Assembly (NCBI GenBank): GCA_018268465.1
Contig: JAFDWN010000015.1
Span: forward strand, 291,067 to 355,066
DNA: 64,000 nt
From: Actinomycetota bacterium
GTDB lineage: Bacteria; Actinomycetota; Actinomycetes; Mycobacteriales; Mycobacteriaceae
Reading direction: 5' to 3'
The notes beneath the pieces were generated by a model. It made no database searches. It saw only the letters and a program-made list of their open reading frames with translations, and was not told the DNA's origin. The translations under genes and the position numbers were made by a program. This document shows positions 17,212 through 26,806 of this stretch, one piece after another; the stretch's first letter is position 1; every line of letters begins with the position of its first letter.

Positions 17212-18149
17212 CGACCGCCCCACGGTCGGTCGCGGTGCTCGGGGCGGGATCGATCGGTGTCGCATTCGCCGTGTTGTTCGCGGGCAAGGGTTTTCAGGTG
17301 CGCCTCTACGATCCCGTCGACGGCGCGCCTGCGCGCGCCGGCGCCGAGCTGACCGCGCGACTGGACGCGCTGGCGGCGCGCGGGCTGTTGGGCGAGGACG
17401 CGGCGACCGTCGCCGCGCGCGTGCGGTTCACTGCTGACCTGGTCGAGGCGGTGTCACCGGCCTGCTTCGTGCAGGAATGCGCGCCCGAACGCGTCGAGAT
17501 CAAGCGAGAGTTGTTGCGGCAGAGTGGTTTGCACACATCGGCCGATGTGCCGCTGGCCAGCTCCACGTCCGCGATCGTGCCGGGCGCACTGGCCGCCGAC
17601 CTGGGCGACGTCGCCGAGCGCATCCTGGTGGGCCACCCGGGTAACCCGCCGTACCTGCTGCCGGTGATCGAAGTGGTGCCCTCGAGCCGCACCGCGGCGC
17701 CGATCGTCGAGACGACGATGGGCATCTACCGTGCCAGCGACCTGCGCCCGGTCCTGGTGCGCCGTGAGGTCGAAGGATTCGTCTTCAACCGGTTGCAGGG
17801 CGCCCTGCTGCGGGAGGCCTACTGCCTGGTGCGCGACGGCGTGGCCGACGTCGACGATATCGACGAGGTCGTGCGCAGCGGACTGGGCCGCCGGTGGAGC
17901 GTCATCGGGCCGTTCGAAACCGCCGACCTCAACACCCGCGGCGGGCTGGCGTCGCACGCCGAGAAGATGGGCCCCGCCTACGAACGGATGGGTGCCGAAC
18001 GCGGACAACACGACCCGTGGACACCCGAACTCGTGGCCACCGCCACCGAACAGCGCCGCAAACTGCTCGACCTCGCCGACTGGGAGGCGCGGGTGGCCTG
18101 GCGCGACGAACAGCTGATGGGTCTGCGCGCCGTCCTGGACCAGCCCTGA
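17208..18149 (+). CDS. 3-hydroxyacyl-CoA dehydrogenase family protein
   Basis: 313 residues with the two-domain 3HCDH fold. The N-terminal Rossmann motif is GAGSIG, the catalytic-loop segment is LASSTSAI, and HPGNPPYLLPVIEVVPS holds the catalytic His. The C-terminal part matches the 3HCDH_C region with the conserved GFVFNRLQGALLREAY. The short single-module length fits L-3-hydroxyacyl-CoA, L-gulonate or carnitine dehydrogenases as well. GTG 17208 overlaps the preceding stop as GTGA; GTG 17199 would add three residues. It is third in the aldehyde dehydrogenase operon and would fit a beta-oxidation step on the acid produced upstream. Confidence 0.88.
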   Translation: MTTAPRSVAVLGAGSIGVAFAVLFAGKGFQVRLYDPVDGAPARAGAELTARLDALAARGLLGEDAATVAARVRFTADLVEAVSPACFVQECAPERVEIKRELLRQSGLHTSADVPLASSTSAIVPGALAADLGDVAERILVGHPGNPPYLLPVIEVVPSSRTAAPIVETTMGIYRASDLRPVLVRREVEGFVFNRLQGALLREAYCLVRDGVADVDDIDEVVRSGLGRRWSVIGPFETADLNTRGGLASHAEKMGPAYERMGAERGQHDPWTPELVATATEQRRKLLDLADWEARVAWRDEQLMGLRAVLDQP

Positions 18150-18154
18150 CCCCC

Positions 18155-18207
18155 GCGATTCCGGCGCTCTCCGCTACGCCACGCGCACCTGGGCGCGCCG
18201 AAATCGC
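18155..18207. terminator. Hairpin between two converging genes
   Basis: GCGATTCCGGCGC (18155-18167) pairs with GCGCCGAAATCGC (18195-18207) over 13 positions with one mismatch and a 27-base loop. It lies in the gap after the 3-hydroxyacyl-CoA dehydrogenase gene and its right arm reaches the stop codon of the F420-type gene, so it can act on both. Confidence 0.55.
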
Positions 18208-18659
18208 TACGAGACGCGGGTCAGCTCGAACAGTGGGATGGCCCGGTCGGTGTTCTTCTGGTATTCGCCGAACACCGGCTGCTGAGCGGCCACCTTCGCG
18301 AACGCCCGGTCGCGCTCGTCGCGGGGCAGCTCACGGGCCATCACGTCGTACGAGTCGGCGCCGACCTCGACGTGCACCTGCGGATTGGCGCGAAGATTGT
18401 GCACCCATGCGGGATTCTTCGGCGCCCCCGCGTATGACCCGACGATGAGCATCTTCCCGTCGACGGTCAAGTACGCCAGAGGTGAAACGCGCGGAGTACC
18501 CGACTTGGCGCCGACCGTGTGCAACAGCAGCAGCGTGCCACCCTCGAACGGCCCACCGACCTTGCCGCCATTGGCCCGGAACTCCTCGACGACGTTGCGA
18601 TTGAAATCGTCCAGCGCCGCGCTGTCGGCGAGCAGCTTGTCCTTGTCGAAATCACTCAT
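18207..18659 (-). CDS. Nitroreductase-family F420-dependent oxidoreductase (Ddn-like, DUF385)
   Basis: 150 residues with the split beta-barrel fold of deazaflavin-dependent nitroreductases such as Ddn. Recognisable pieces are [18 protein letters not shown], the [13 protein letters not shown] strand pair, and [21 protein letters not shown], which lines the F420 site. ATG 18659 overlaps the aspS stop (ATGA), so it is co-translated downstream of aspS. The reader should not expect a link between the two functions; such pairs reflect operon packing. Physiological substrate unknown; related enzymes reduce quinones or nitro compounds. Confidence 0.9.
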   Translation of the reverse strand: MSDFDKDKLLADSAALDDFNRNVVEEFRANGGKVGGPFEGGTLLLLHTVGAKSGTPRVSPLAYLTVDGKMLIVGSYAGAPKNPAWVHNLRANPQVHVEVGADSYDVMARELPRDERDRAFAKVAAQQPVFGEYQKNTDRAIPLFELTRVS

Positions 18660-20443
18660 GCCTGCTCCAGCTTCTTGGGCTTGGCATCTATTCCCGATTC
18701 CTTGCGCTGCTGGGCGGTGATGGGCGCGGGCGCATCGGTCAGCGGGTCGACACCGCCGCCGGTCTTGGGGAACGCGATCACCTCGCGGATCGAGTCCTCG
18801 CCGGCCAGCAACGCCGTGATCCGATCCCACCCGAATGCGATGCCGCCGTGCGGTGGCGCCCCGAATGTGAAGGCGTCCAACAGGAATCCGAACTTGTCCT
18901 GGGCCTCGTCGTGATCTATACCCATCATCGCGAAGACCCGTTCCTGAACGTCGCGGCGGTGGATACGGATCGACCCGCCGCCGATCTCATTGCCGTTGCA
19001 CACGATGTCGTACGCGTCGGCCAGCGCGGTACCCGGATCGCTGTCGAAGGTGGCCTCCGACTCGGGCTTGGGTGAGGTGAACGCGTGGTGCACCGCCGTC
19101 CACGCCCCGGAGCCGACCGCCACGTCACCGGAGGCAGTCGCCTCGTCGGCGGCCTCGAACAGCGGCCAGTCCACCACCCAGGTGAACGCCCACGCAGCCG
19201 GGTCGATCAGGTCGAGGCGCTTGGCGATCTCGATGCGGGTGGCCCCCAGCAGCGCGCGCGCCGTCTTGGCGGGCCCGGCCGAGAAGAACACACAGTCGCC
19301 CGGCTGGGCGCCGACGAACGCGGCCAGCCCGTCGCGTTCGGCGTCGGACAGGTTCTTGGCCACCGGGCCGCCCAGAGAACCGTCCTCACCCACCAGGACG
19401 TACGCCAGCCCCCTGTGCCCACGTTGTTTGGCGAAATCCTGCCAGCCGTCCAGTGTGCGCCGCGGCTGCGACGCCCCGCCGGGCATGACGACCGCCCCGA
19501 CGTAGGGCGCCTGGAACACCCGGAAGGTGGTGTCGGCGAAGTAGCCGGTGCATTCCACCAGTTCCAGCCCGAACCTCATATCGGGTTTGTCGGAGCCGAA
19601 CCGGCGCATCGCGTCGGCGTAGCTGATCCGCGGCAGCGGCAGCGGCAGGTCGTAGCCGATCAGCGCCCACAGCGCGCGCAGCACCTCCTCGGACACCGCC
19701 ATCACGTCGTCGGCGTCGACGAAGCTCATCTCCATGTCCAGCTGGGTGAACTCCGGTTGCCGGTCGGCACGGAAGTCCTCGTCGCGGTAGCACCGCGCGA
19801 TCTGGTAGTAGCGCTCCATCCCCGCGACCATGAGCAACTGTTTGAACAGCTGCGGGCTCTGCGGCAGGGCGTAGAACGAACCCGGCTGCAGCCGGGCCGG
19901 CACCAGGAAGTCGCGGGCGCCCTCGGGGGTCGACCGGGTCAGCGTCGGTGTCTCGATCTCGACGAAATCGTGTCCGGCGAGCACTCCGCGCGCGGCGGCA
20001 TTGACCTGGGACCGCAGCCGGATCGCGTGGGCGGGTCCGCCCCGGCGCAGGTCCAGGTAGCGGTACTTCAGGCGGGCTTCTTCACCCGCGGTCTCGTCGA
20101 GCTGGAACGGCAGCGGCGCGCACTCGCCCAGCACGGTCAGCGACGTCGCGTTCACCTCGATGGCCCCGGTGGCGATGTCGGCGTTGGCGTTGCCCTCCGG
20201 ACGGATCTCGACCACCCCCTCGACGGCGACGCAGAACTCCGCGCGCAACCGGTGCGCCTGCGCCAGCACCTGCCCCTCCTCCAAGGCGTCACGGAACACC
20301 ACCTGGCTGACTCCCGACGCGTCGCGCAGGTCGATGAAAATGACTCCGCCGTGGTCCCGGCGGCGCGCCACCCAGCCGGCAAGGGTCACCTTCTGACCGG
20401 CGTCGGCGCTCCGCAACGAACCGGCGGCATGACTGCGCAGCAC
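18656..20443 (-). CDS. aspS: Aspartyl-tRNA synthetase
   Basis: 595 residues, bacterial class IIb enzyme. An N-terminal OB-fold anticodon-binding domain (about 1-110) begins [10 protein letters not shown], followed by the catalytic core with [14 protein letters not shown], motif 2 [20 protein letters not shown] and motif 3 GIAFGWDR, and the bacterial GAD insertion in the middle. It charges tRNA-Asp in the cytosol; mycobacterial AspRS is known to be non-discriminating, also charging tRNA-Asn. GTG 20443 is chosen because AAGGAGA stands 4 bases upstream and the sequence then matches other mycobacterial AspS starts; the frame opens at 20482. The neighbours and order match the M. tuberculosis Rv2572c locus. 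Confidence 0.97.
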   Translation of the reverse strand: MLRSHAAGSLRSADAGQKVTLAGWVARRRDHGGVIFIDLRDASGVSQVVFRDALEEGQVLAQAHRLRAEFCVAVEGVVEIRPEGNANADIATGAIEVNATSLTVLGECAPLPFQLDETAGEEARLKYRYLDLRRGGPAHAIRLRSQVNAAARGVLAGHDFVEIETPTLTRSTPEGARDFLVPARLQPGSFYALPQSPQLFKQLLMVAGMERYYQIARCYRDEDFRADRQPEFTQLDMEMSFVDADDVMAVSEEVLRALWALIGYDLPLPLPRISYADAMRRFGSDKPDMRFGLELVECTGYFADTTFRVFQAPYVGAVVMPGGASQPRRTLDGWQDFAKQRGHRGLAYVLVGEDGSLGGPVAKNLSDAERDGLAAFVGAQPGDCVFFSAGPAKTARALLGATRIEIAKRLDLIDPAAWAFTWVVDWPLFEAADEATASGDVAVGSGAWTAVHHAFTSPKPESEATFDSDPGTALADAYDIVCNGNEIGGGSIRIHRRDVQERVFAMMGIDHDEAQDKFGFLLDAFTFGAPPHGGIAFGWDRITALLAGEDSIREVIAFPKTGGGVDPLTDAPAPITAQQRKESGIDAKPKKLEQA

Positions 20444-20531
20444 AAAATCTCCTTGTGAAAAGGCCTGACGAGAGGACTGCAACAGTGTAGAGGGGGCCGT
20501 TCGCGCCGAACCGCGGCGATCACGCGAACCG

Positions 20532-22049
20532 TCAGTACATCCCCGCCCACGCCTCGCGGCGGGCGGCGTCGGGATCGTCGACCACCGCGTCGCGCGTCGT
20601 GCGGATGATGCGGGTGCGCCGCCGCACGGCGTCGTAGGGCGGCCAGTCGTCGTGCCACATCCCCGGCGCGCCCGGGTCCGGAGACCACGTCGTGTCCCCG
20701 GTGGAGGCGAAGTCCAGCCACGTCCGTTGCATCCGCCGGCCCACCGCGGGCTGCACGTGGCGTCCCAGCGGATGCAGCTTGCGTCCTAGATACGACGAGT
20801 AGCTGTGCTGGATGTGCACGATCTCGCTGCCGTGCGTGGCACCCAGCCCCAGCGCGCGCAGTGTCCAGGTCGCGTGGTCGAACCGGTAGGCGAAGGTCGG
20901 CGCATGCGCACTGTAGGCATCGGTGAACGCCCAGGTGGGCGCCCCGAACATGACATCGGAGCCGAATGCGATGAGCGCGCGCCTGCGCGGAAAGTCGGGG
21001 TAGGCGCCCAGCAACGCGTCCCTGGTGTGCGGCGCGACCCGGTTGAGATACGCCTCGGCGCCATCCGGAGTGGTCGGGAGCATCGGTGGCTTGCCCCACG
21101 CGAACATCGACGCCTCGTGGCTGTTGGTGCCGATGATCAACGGCACCGGCAGCACCGCACCGCTGCGCGCGGCCTCGATGGGATGCTGCGGCAGCAGATC
21201 GACGCCATAGGTCAGCCCGTAGGCCAGCGTGGGAGTGTCGTCGGCACTGTCGCGCTGCAGCATCCCCGCCGCCCGGCGCAGCGGCCGCTGGGGCAGCGAC
21301 TTGACCTCGTCGACCCCGACACCGAGCCGCTCCAGGAATCGGCGGGACCGCTCGGCGCGGGTCTGGCGGTCGGCGATCAGCGGCAGCGCCGGACTCTGGG
21401 CGATCGCCCGGGTGAACAGCCCCCCGGCGGCCGGGCTGGACAACAGCGCCAGCACCGAGGTGGCGCCCGCGGATTCGCCGAACACCGTCACCCGGTCCGG
21501 GTCGCCGCCGAACGCGGCGATGTTGTCGCGCACCCAGCGCAGCGCGGCGATCTGATCACGTAGGCACAGGTTGTCGTCGAAACCCTCACCCAGATCGCCG
21601 AGTTCGAATCCGCCGAACACCCCGAGGCGATAGGTGACGTTGACGACGACGACGTCGCCGTTGAGCGCCAGCCGCGAGCCGTTGTACAGCTGCAGCTGAC
21701 CGGCGCCGTACACGAACGCCCCGCCCGGTATCCACACCATGACGGGCAACGAGCCCGCCGTATCCGGCGACCACACGGTCAGCGTCAGACATGCCTCGTC
21801 GCGCATCTTGGGATCGTCGCGGCCACCGCCGACGAAGGACCGGCCCTGCGGCGGCAGGGGGCCGTGTTCGACGGCGTCGCGGATGCCGCTCCACGGCTCC
21901 GGCGGCGCGGGTGCCAGAAACCTGCGGTCGCCCAGCGGCTGACGGGCGTAGGGGATGCCACGCCAGACGCTGACGCCGCCTTCGGTGGTGCCGCGCAGCC
22001 GACCCAGCGACGTGTGCGCGATGACCGAAAGTTCCGTAACGACGGACAC
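20532..22049 (-). CDS. Type B carboxylesterase
   Basis: About 505 residues of the cholinesterase-like carboxylesterase family. The nucleophile elbow is GESAGA in [12 protein letters not shown]. The N-terminal [23 protein letters not shown], the [11 protein letters not shown] segment and [14 protein letters not shown] are typical, and the catalytic Glu and His lie further on (HGSEIVHI is the His region). No signal peptide is evident, suggesting a cytosolic enzyme. The start is GTG 22049: it stands exactly 6 bases after TACGAT, so the message is probably leaderless; GTG 22079 would be an alternative with 10 more residues. It is divergent from the metallopeptidase gene. Substrate unknown. Confidence 0.9.
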   Translation of the reverse strand: MSVVTELSVIAHTSLGRLRGTTEGGVSVWRGIPYARQPLGDRRFLAPAPPEPWSGIRDAVEHGPLPPQGRSFVGGGRDDPKMRDEACLTLTVWSPDTAGSLPVMVWIPGGAFVYGAGQLQLYNGSRLALNGDVVVVNVTYRLGVFGGFELGDLGEGFDDNLCLRDQIAALRWVRDNIAAFGGDPDRVTVFGESAGATSVLALLSSPAAGGLFTRAIAQSPALPLIADRQTRAERSRRFLERLGVGVDEVKSLPQRPLRRAAGMLQRDSADDTPTLAYGLTYGVDLLPQHPIEAARSGAVLPVPLIIGTNSHEASMFAWGKPPMLPTTPDGAEAYLNRVAPHTRDALLGAYPDFPRRRALIAFGSDVMFGAPTWAFTDAYSAHAPTFAYRFDHATWTLRALGLGATHGSEIVHIQHSYSSYLGRKLHPLGRHVQPAVGRRMQRTWLDFASTGDTTWSPDPGAPGMWHDDWPPYDAVRRRTRIIRTTRDAVVDDPDAARREAWAGMY

Positions 22050-22055
22050 GTCTGA

Positions 22056-22061
22056 ATCGTA
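22056..22061 (-). promoter_or_regulatory. -10 element giving a leaderless carboxylesterase transcript
   Basis: TACGAT on the minus strand, then six bases and the GTG at 22049. TANNNT-n6-RTG is the usual arrangement of mycobacterial leaderless genes; there is no ribosome-binding site before this GTG. This element decides the start chosen for the carboxylesterase. Confidence 0.5.
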
Positions 22062-22132
22062 GTGTGGGAAGCTGGGCACCGGCGTGAACGCCGAACGGAG
22101 AGCGGCCTCACGAGCGGATACGGAGCGGTGCG

Positions 22133-23026
22133 ATGACCTTCAACGAGGGGATGCGGATCGACACGAGCACCACGTCGACGAGCGGCGGGGGTGGCGGTGG
22201 CGGCAAACGCATCGCGATCGGCGGCGGTGTCGGCGGGTTGCTGATCCTCGTGGTCGCCCTGCTGCTCGGGGTGGACCCGGGCTCGGTGATGCCCCAACAG
22301 CAGGAGATCGGCAGCACCCAGGGTGTCGAGGCCCCCGGATTCGACCTGAGCCAGTGCCAGACGGGCGAGGACGCCAACAACATCGTGCAATGCCGCGTGG
22401 TGGCCACCGGGAACTCCGTCGACGCCGTGTGGCAGCAGCTGATGCCGGGCTACACCCGCCCGCAGGTGCGGCTGTTCACCGGCCAGGTCGACACCGGTTG
22501 CGGCCCCGCCACCAGCGATGTCGGGCCGTTCTACTGCCCGGCCGATCAGACCGCCTATTTCGACACCGACTTCTTCCAGGTGCTCGTCGACCAGTTCGGT
22601 TCCAGCGGCGGCCCGCTCGCACAGGAGTATGTGGTGGCACACGAATTCGGCCATCACGTCCAGAATCTGCAAGGAGTGCTGGGACGCGCACAGCGCGACC
22701 CGCAGGGCGCCCAGGGCGCGGGCGTGCGCACGGAGCTGCAGGCCGACTGCTACGCGGGGGTGTGGGCGCACTACGCGGCCGTCACCAAACAGGAGAGCAC
22801 CGGCGTCCCGTTCCTGGAACCCTTGAGCGACAAGGACATCGCCGATGCGCTGTCGGCCGCGTCGTCCGTCGGCGACGACCGGATCCAGTCGGCGGCCACC
22901 GGCCGGGTCAATCCGGAGTCCTGGACGCACGGATCCTCCGAGCAGCGCCAGAAGTGGTTCACCACCGGCTACCGCACCGGTGACCCCAACCAGTGCGATA
23001 CGTTCGCCACCAACAGTCTTGGCTAG
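22133..23026 (+). CDS. Membrane-anchored neutral zinc metallopeptidase (YpfJ/Rv2575 family)
   Basis: 297 residues. A Gly-rich cytoplasmic head (residues 18-24) precedes one membrane segment at about 27-46; the rest faces outside. The zinc site HExxH is HEFGH at 170-174, and the third ligand region is ELQADCYAGVWAHY, as in the neutral zinc metallopeptidase family. Cys residues at CQ, CR, CG, FYC and CD could form disulfides outside the cell. The Gly-rich N-terminus and position next to aspS match Rv2575, annotated as a glycine-rich membrane protein. Substrate is unknown. The gene runs into the frameshifted DUF885 gene with an overlap. Confidence 0.9.
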   Translation: MTFNEGMRIDTSTTSTSGGGGGGGKRIAIGGGVGGLLILVVALLLGVDPGSVMPQQQEIGSTQGVEAPGFDLSQCQTGEDANNIVQCRVVATGNSVDAVWQQLMPGYTRPQVRLFTGQVDTGCGPATSDVGPFYCPADQTAYFDTDFFQVLVDQFGSSGGPLAQEYVVAHEFGHHVQNLQGVLGRAQRDPQGAQGAGVRTELQADCYAGVWAHYAAVTKQESTGVPFLEPLSDKDIADALSAASSVGDDRIQSAATGRVNPESWTHGSSEQRQKWFTTGYRTGDPNQCDTFATNSLG

Positions 23027-24660
23027 GGCGCTGACCGCCGTCGACGCGGTCGCCGAACGCTATCTCGACACATTCGCGACGCTGGACCCTTGCACGGCAA
23101 CCGAACTCGGCATCACCGGCCATGACGACGAGATGACCGACTACTCCCCCGCCGGTGTCACCGCACGCGCCGAGGCGGCCCGCGGCGCGCTGCGCGAACT
23201 GGAGCGGGCCGAGCCCGTCGACGACGCCGACCGAGTGACCGCGGCGGCCATGCGCGAACGTCTCGGTCTGCAGCTGGAGCTGCACGACGCGGGACTCGAC
23301 CTCGGCGAACTCAACGTGATCGCCTCACCGTTGCAGACCATGCGCGACGTGTTCGACCTGATGATCCCCGACGATGCGCACGACGGCGCCCAGGACTGGT
23401 CGACGATCGCGCGGCGCCTGGCGAAGGTTCCCGACGGCGTCGCGGGCTACGCCGAGGCGCTGCGGGCAACCACCGCCGCCGGACGCCCGCCCGCGGCTCG
23501 CCAGGTGAGCCGCGGCAGCGCGCAGGCCCAGCAGATCGAGCAGTTGTTCATCGACATGGTGGCCACCGCGGCGCCGGACGACCCGGTGCTGCACAACGAG
23601 TTGCGGCGCGCCGCCGGCGCGGCCGCCGCCGCCTACCGGGAACTGGGCGCCGTGCTGCGCGACGAGATCGGCCCCCACGCGCGGGAGCGGGACGCCGTCG
23701 GCCGCGACGCATACCGCTTGTTGTCCAGATCGTTCCTCGGCGCGGCGGTCGACCTCGACGAAACCTACGCTTGGGGACTGGATCAGCTCGACTCGATCGT
23801 CGCCGAGCAGGTCCAGGTGGCCGGTGCGTTGTATCCGGGCGCCTCGGTCAGCGAGGCTCTGGGCCGGCTCGACGACGAGCCGCGCTACCTCGTGACGGGC
23901 ACCGCCGCACTGCAGAACTGGATGCAGGATCTGTCTGACCGCGCCGTGGCGTCCCTGGCCGGAACGCATTTCGACATCGAGGCCCCGTTGCGCCGCCTCG
24001 AGTGCCGGATCGCACCGACGCAGACCGGGTATCTACTACACCGGCCCGTCGGAGGACCTGAGCAGGCCCGGCCGGATGTGGTGGTCGGTGCCGCCCGGCG
24101 TCGAGACGTTTCACACCTGGCAGGAGACCACCACGGTCTTCCACGAAGGCGTGCCCGGCCACCATCTACAGATCGGGCGCGCGGTGGTGCTCGCCGACCG
24201 GTTGAACCGGTGGCGCCGGCTGGGATGCTGGGTGTCGGGCCACGGCGAGGGCTGGGCACTGTACGCCGAGCGGCTGATGGCCGAGCTGGGCTGGCTCGAC
24301 GATGCGGGCGACCGGATGGGCATGCTCGACGCGCAGCGCTTCCGCGCCGCCCGCGTCGTCATCGACATCGGGGTGCACTGCGGAATCACCGCACCCGACG
24401 GCGCGGTCTGGGATGCGCAGCGGGCCTGGGATTTCCTGCGCGCGCACTGCGCGCAGACCGAGGAGACACTGCGTTTCGAACTCGACCGCTACCTCGGCTG
24501 GCCCGGTCAGGCTCCGTCCTACGCTGTGGGACAGCGGATCTGGCAGCAGCTACGCGACCAGGTGCTGAATCGGGGCGTCGGCCTGAAGGAATTCCACAGC
24601 CGCGCACTGGATCTCGGCGGGTTGCCACTGGACGTGCTTCGCATGGCGCTGCTGGGTTGA
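23019..24660 (+). pseudogene. DUF885-family (putative metallo-type peptidase) gene with a frameshift
   Basis: The N-terminal part (from TTG 23019, overlapping the previous stop) reads LARALTAVDAVAERYLDTF and continues in one frame to RIAPTQTG at about 24026. The C-terminal part reads on in another frame from GGT at 24028: GIYYTGPSEDLSRPG, then MWWSVPPGVETFHTW and the HEGVPGHH motif, to the stop at 24660. DUF885 proteins have both parts joined as APTQTGG-IYYTGPSED, so the break is at the GGG of 24027-24029 and needs either one base removed or two restored. Without that repair the first frame runs on out of register. It could be a true inactivated gene, a sequencing error or, less likely, programmed frameshifting. 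Both halves are otherwise intact and well conserved. Confidence 0.8.
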
Positions 24661-24667
24661 CAACGGG

Positions 24668-25684
24668 CTAGAACAGCGTCGGCTGGGCGACTCCCACCGC
24701 GACGGCCGGCGTGCCCGCCTGCGGCCGCATGGCGCGTTCACCGCGGCCCAATCCGTGCTTGGCCACCAGCGGCGCCACCCGGCGATGCAGCAATGCACGA
24801 TATTCGGACGGCAGATACGCTCCGCGCCGGTATAATTCGCGATACCGTCCCACAAGTTCGGGATGACTGCGCGCCAGCCACGCCATGAACCAGCCCCGCG
24901 TGGAGCCGCGCAGGTGCAGACCGAACACCGTCACGCCGCTGGCGCCTGCCGCGGCGATCCGGCCCAGCAGGTCGTCGAGGTGGGCCACCGAGTCCGTCAG
25001 GTACGGCAGCACCGGCGCGACCATCACATGGCAGCCAAGGCCCGCCTCGGCGATGGCCGCGATCAGCCCCAGCCGCGCGTCCGGCGACGGCGTACCCGGC
25101 TCGACATCCTTGTGCAGCAACGGATCACCAACGGCCAGCGACACCGCGACGCTGACATCGACCCGTTCGGCAGCCGCCGCGATGATCGCCAGATCCCGGC
25201 GCAGTAGCGTGCCCTTGGTCAAGATGGAGAACGGCGTACCCGAATCAGACAGTGCGGCGATGATTCCCGGCATCAGGGCGTAACGGCCTTCGGCACGTTG
25301 ATAGGGATCGGTGTTGGTGCCGAGCGCGACCGTCTCACCGGCCCAGGAGGGGCGGCGCAACTCCCGGCGCAGAACGTCGGCGACGTTCGTCTTCACCACG
25401 ACCTGCGTGTCGAAATCCCGGCCACTGTCGAAATCCAGGTACTCGTGGGTGGGACGGGCGAAACAGTACCGGCAGGCGTGCGAGCAGCCGCGATAGCCGT
25501 TCACGGTGAACCGGAACGGCAGCATGGCACCTTCGGGCACCTTGTTCAGCGCCGACTTGCACAGCACCTCGTGAAAGGTGATGCCCTCGAACTGTGGGGT
25601 GCGGACGCTTCGCACGAACCCCAGCCGCGCCAGGCCGGGCAATGCGCCGTCGTCGACGCCGACCCCCTGCTCGTCCCACCGCAC
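24668..25684 (-). CDS. Radical SAM protein, Rv2578c family (SplB-like)
   Basis: 338 residues. The radical SAM Cys motif CxxxCxxC is CSHACRYC at 67-74, within VNGYRGCSHACRYCFARPTH, so it should bind a 4Fe-4S cluster and cleave S-adenosylmethionine. The surrounding LGTNTDPYQ and ILTKG segments are typical of the SplB-like group. Its homologue in M. tuberculosis, Rv2578c, is known as a LexA-regulated SOS gene. GTG 25684 starts the frame, and a perfect LexA box lies 9 bases upstream of it, in agreement with DNA-damage induction. Function is unproven; it is not the DNA photoproduct lyase SplB itself. Confidence 0.93.
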   Translation of the reverse strand: MRWDEQGVGVDDGALPGLARLGFVRSVRTPQFEGITFHEVLCKSALNKVPEGAMLPFRFTVNGYRGCSHACRYCFARPTHEYLDFDSGRDFDTQVVVKTNVADVLRRELRRPSWAGETVALGTNTDPYQRAEGRYALMPGIIAALSDSGTPFSILTKGTLLRRDLAIIAAAAERVDVSVAVSLAVGDPLLHKDVEPGTPSPDARLGLIAAIAEAGLGCHVMVAPVLPYLTDSVAHLDDLLGRIAAAGASGVTVFGLHLRGSTRGWFMAWLARSHPELVGRYRELYRRGAYLPSEYRALLHRRVAPLVAKHGLGRGERAMRPQAGTPAVAVGVAQPTLF

Positions 25685-25692
25685 ACCACTAT

Positions 25693-25716
25693 TCGAACAT
25701 CAGTTCGATATACAGT
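25693..25716. promoter_or_regulatory. LexA (SOS) box and downstream promoter
   Basis: TCGAAC-ATCA-GTTCGA at 25693-25708 is a perfect match to the mycobacterial SOS box consensus TCGAAC-N4-GTTCGA. It is 9 bases from the radical SAM gene on the minus side. On the plus side TACAGT (25711-25716) is a candidate -10 for the gamma-glutamylcyclotransferase-like gene, so both genes may be damage-inducible. Confidence 0.8.
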
Positions 25717-25758
25717 CAAGCGCGGCGGCGGACGCATCCGGATGTTTGACTGATCCGC

Positions 25759-26097
25759 GTGAGCGAACTGCTGTTCTCCTACGGCACCCTGCAGCAGCGC
25801 GACGTGCAGCGCAGCACGTTCGGGCGCGAACTGGACGGCAGGCCGGACGCGATCGTCGGCTACCGGCTGAGCCACGTGACGATCAACGACGCACACGTCA
25901 TCGCCGCCAGCGGCAGCGACACCCATCCCATCCTGATACCGACGGATCGTCCCGGCGCCGCCGTGGAGGGCACCGTATTCACGGTCAGTGCCGACGAACT
26001 CGCCGCCGCCGACGAGTACGAGGTCGACGACTACCGCCGCGTGAACGTCCCGCTGCGTTCGGGGGCGCACGCCTGGGTGTACGTGTACGCGGACTGA
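25759..26097 (+). CDS. Gamma-glutamylcyclotransferase-like (AIG2 family) protein
   Basis: 112 residues, a complete small GGCT fold. The motif FSYGTLQQRDVQ is the family glycine-rich substrate-binding loop, and the DEYEVDDYRRVNVPL region holds the candidate catalytic Glu. Members act on gamma-glutamylamines or glutathione-derived peptides; the reaction here is an inference. GTG 25759 is used. It diverges from the radical SAM gene across the LexA box, so damage control is possible, and converges on the MmpS-like gene. Confidence 0.85.
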   Translation: MSELLFSYGTLQQRDVQRSTFGRELDGRPDAIVGYRLSHVTINDAHVIAASGSDTHPILIPTDRPGAAVEGTVFTVSADELAAADEYEVDDYRRVNVPLRSGAHAWVYVYAD

Positions 26098-26104
26098 CCG
26101 CGCC

Positions 26105-26647
26105 TCACCACGCCTTCAACTGGCACTGCAGGTTGTACGGTGCGTCCTGCTGCACGAGGACCTGACCGTCGACCGCGATCTCACAGTGCGGATTCGGGGC
26201 GGCCTGCCCGCCGCGAGTCGTGCTGCTCACGGTCAGGATCGCCCACTGCGGGTCGTCCAGAGTCGTTTCGAACACCCACGGCACCCCGGGTGCCAGCGTC
26301 ACCGACTCCTTCTTCAGGTACGCGTAGGGGTCCGCGTCATACGCGGCCTTGTCCGGCGGCTGAGTGGTCAGGTAGTAGAGGTCGAACGGCGCGGCGCCGC
26401 CCGCCGTCAGCGAGTACCGCACCTGATGGGTCCCCGGCGCCGGCGCCGTGGTCGCCTCCGGTTCGGCCGGCGCGCCCGATTCGGTGGGTGGCGCGGGCTG
26501 GATCGTCATCGTTGATTCGGTGACCGGGGCGGGTTCGGGGGTCGGTGCCGGCTGCGCACCGGCCACCGGGGTGAGCGCGACACCGGCGGCCGCCACAAGC
26601 GCACCCACGGCAGCCGCAATCCCGACTCTGCTCGTCGCTGTTCGCAT
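26105..26647 (-). CDS. Secreted MmpS-like protein (Rv2576c type)
   Basis: 180 residues. A signal peptide with basic start RTATSR and core VGIAAAVGALVAAAGVAL ends with an AXA-like VAGA site; a Pro/Thr/Ala-rich linker (PAPTPEPAPV...) follows. The last ~100 residues form a beta-rich domain: VRYSLTAGGAAPFDLYYL, then WVFETTLDDPQWAILTVS and NPHCEIAVDGQVLVQQ, resembling the extracellular half of MmpS proteins with two Cys. ATG 26647 begins the signal peptide; TAGCGT (26670-26665) is a plausible -10. The position next to the Rv2578c-type gene fits M. tuberculosis Rv2576c. No function known. Confidence 0.78.
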   Translation of the reverse strand: MRTATSRVGIAAAVGALVAAAGVALTPVAGAQPAPTPEPAPVTESTMTIQPAPPTESGAPAEPEATTAPAPGTHQVRYSLTAGGAAPFDLYYLTTQPPDKAAYDADPYAYLKKESVTLAPGVPWVFETTLDDPQWAILTVSSTTRGGQAAPNPHCEIAVDGQVLVQQDAPYNLQCQLKAW

Positions 26648-26770
26648 GTTCGTCACATCGCCGCACGCTACCCGATCGTTACACACCCCCCGGTCACGCT
26701 CGAACGCGCGGCGAAACGGCACACCAACACCAACCCATCTGCAGGTTAATTTGATCGTGACACACAGACA

Positions 26771-26798
26771 TTGCACAGAAACACGGGCGCTCTAACGT
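26771..26798 (+). promoter_or_regulatory. Predicted promoter of the urt operon
   Basis: TTGCAC (26771-26776) and TAACGT (26793-26798) are 16 bases apart, giving a sigmaA-like promoter with transcript start near 26805, about 90 bases before urtA. The -35 matches TTGACA in three positions, so it may need an activator. Confidence 0.4.
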
Positions 26799-26806
26799 GC
26801 CGATTC

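Noticed and set aside
20485-20531. T-box or other tRNA-sensing leader before aspS
   Set aside because: The leader is too short and shows no T-box sequence; mycobacterial aspS is not known to use one.
26744-26790. GlnR-like half-sites (GTTAA, GTGAC, GAAAC) before the urt operon
   Set aside because: The spacing between them does not follow the GTNAC-n6-GAAAC pattern, so a GlnR site is not supported, although nitrogen control would make sense.
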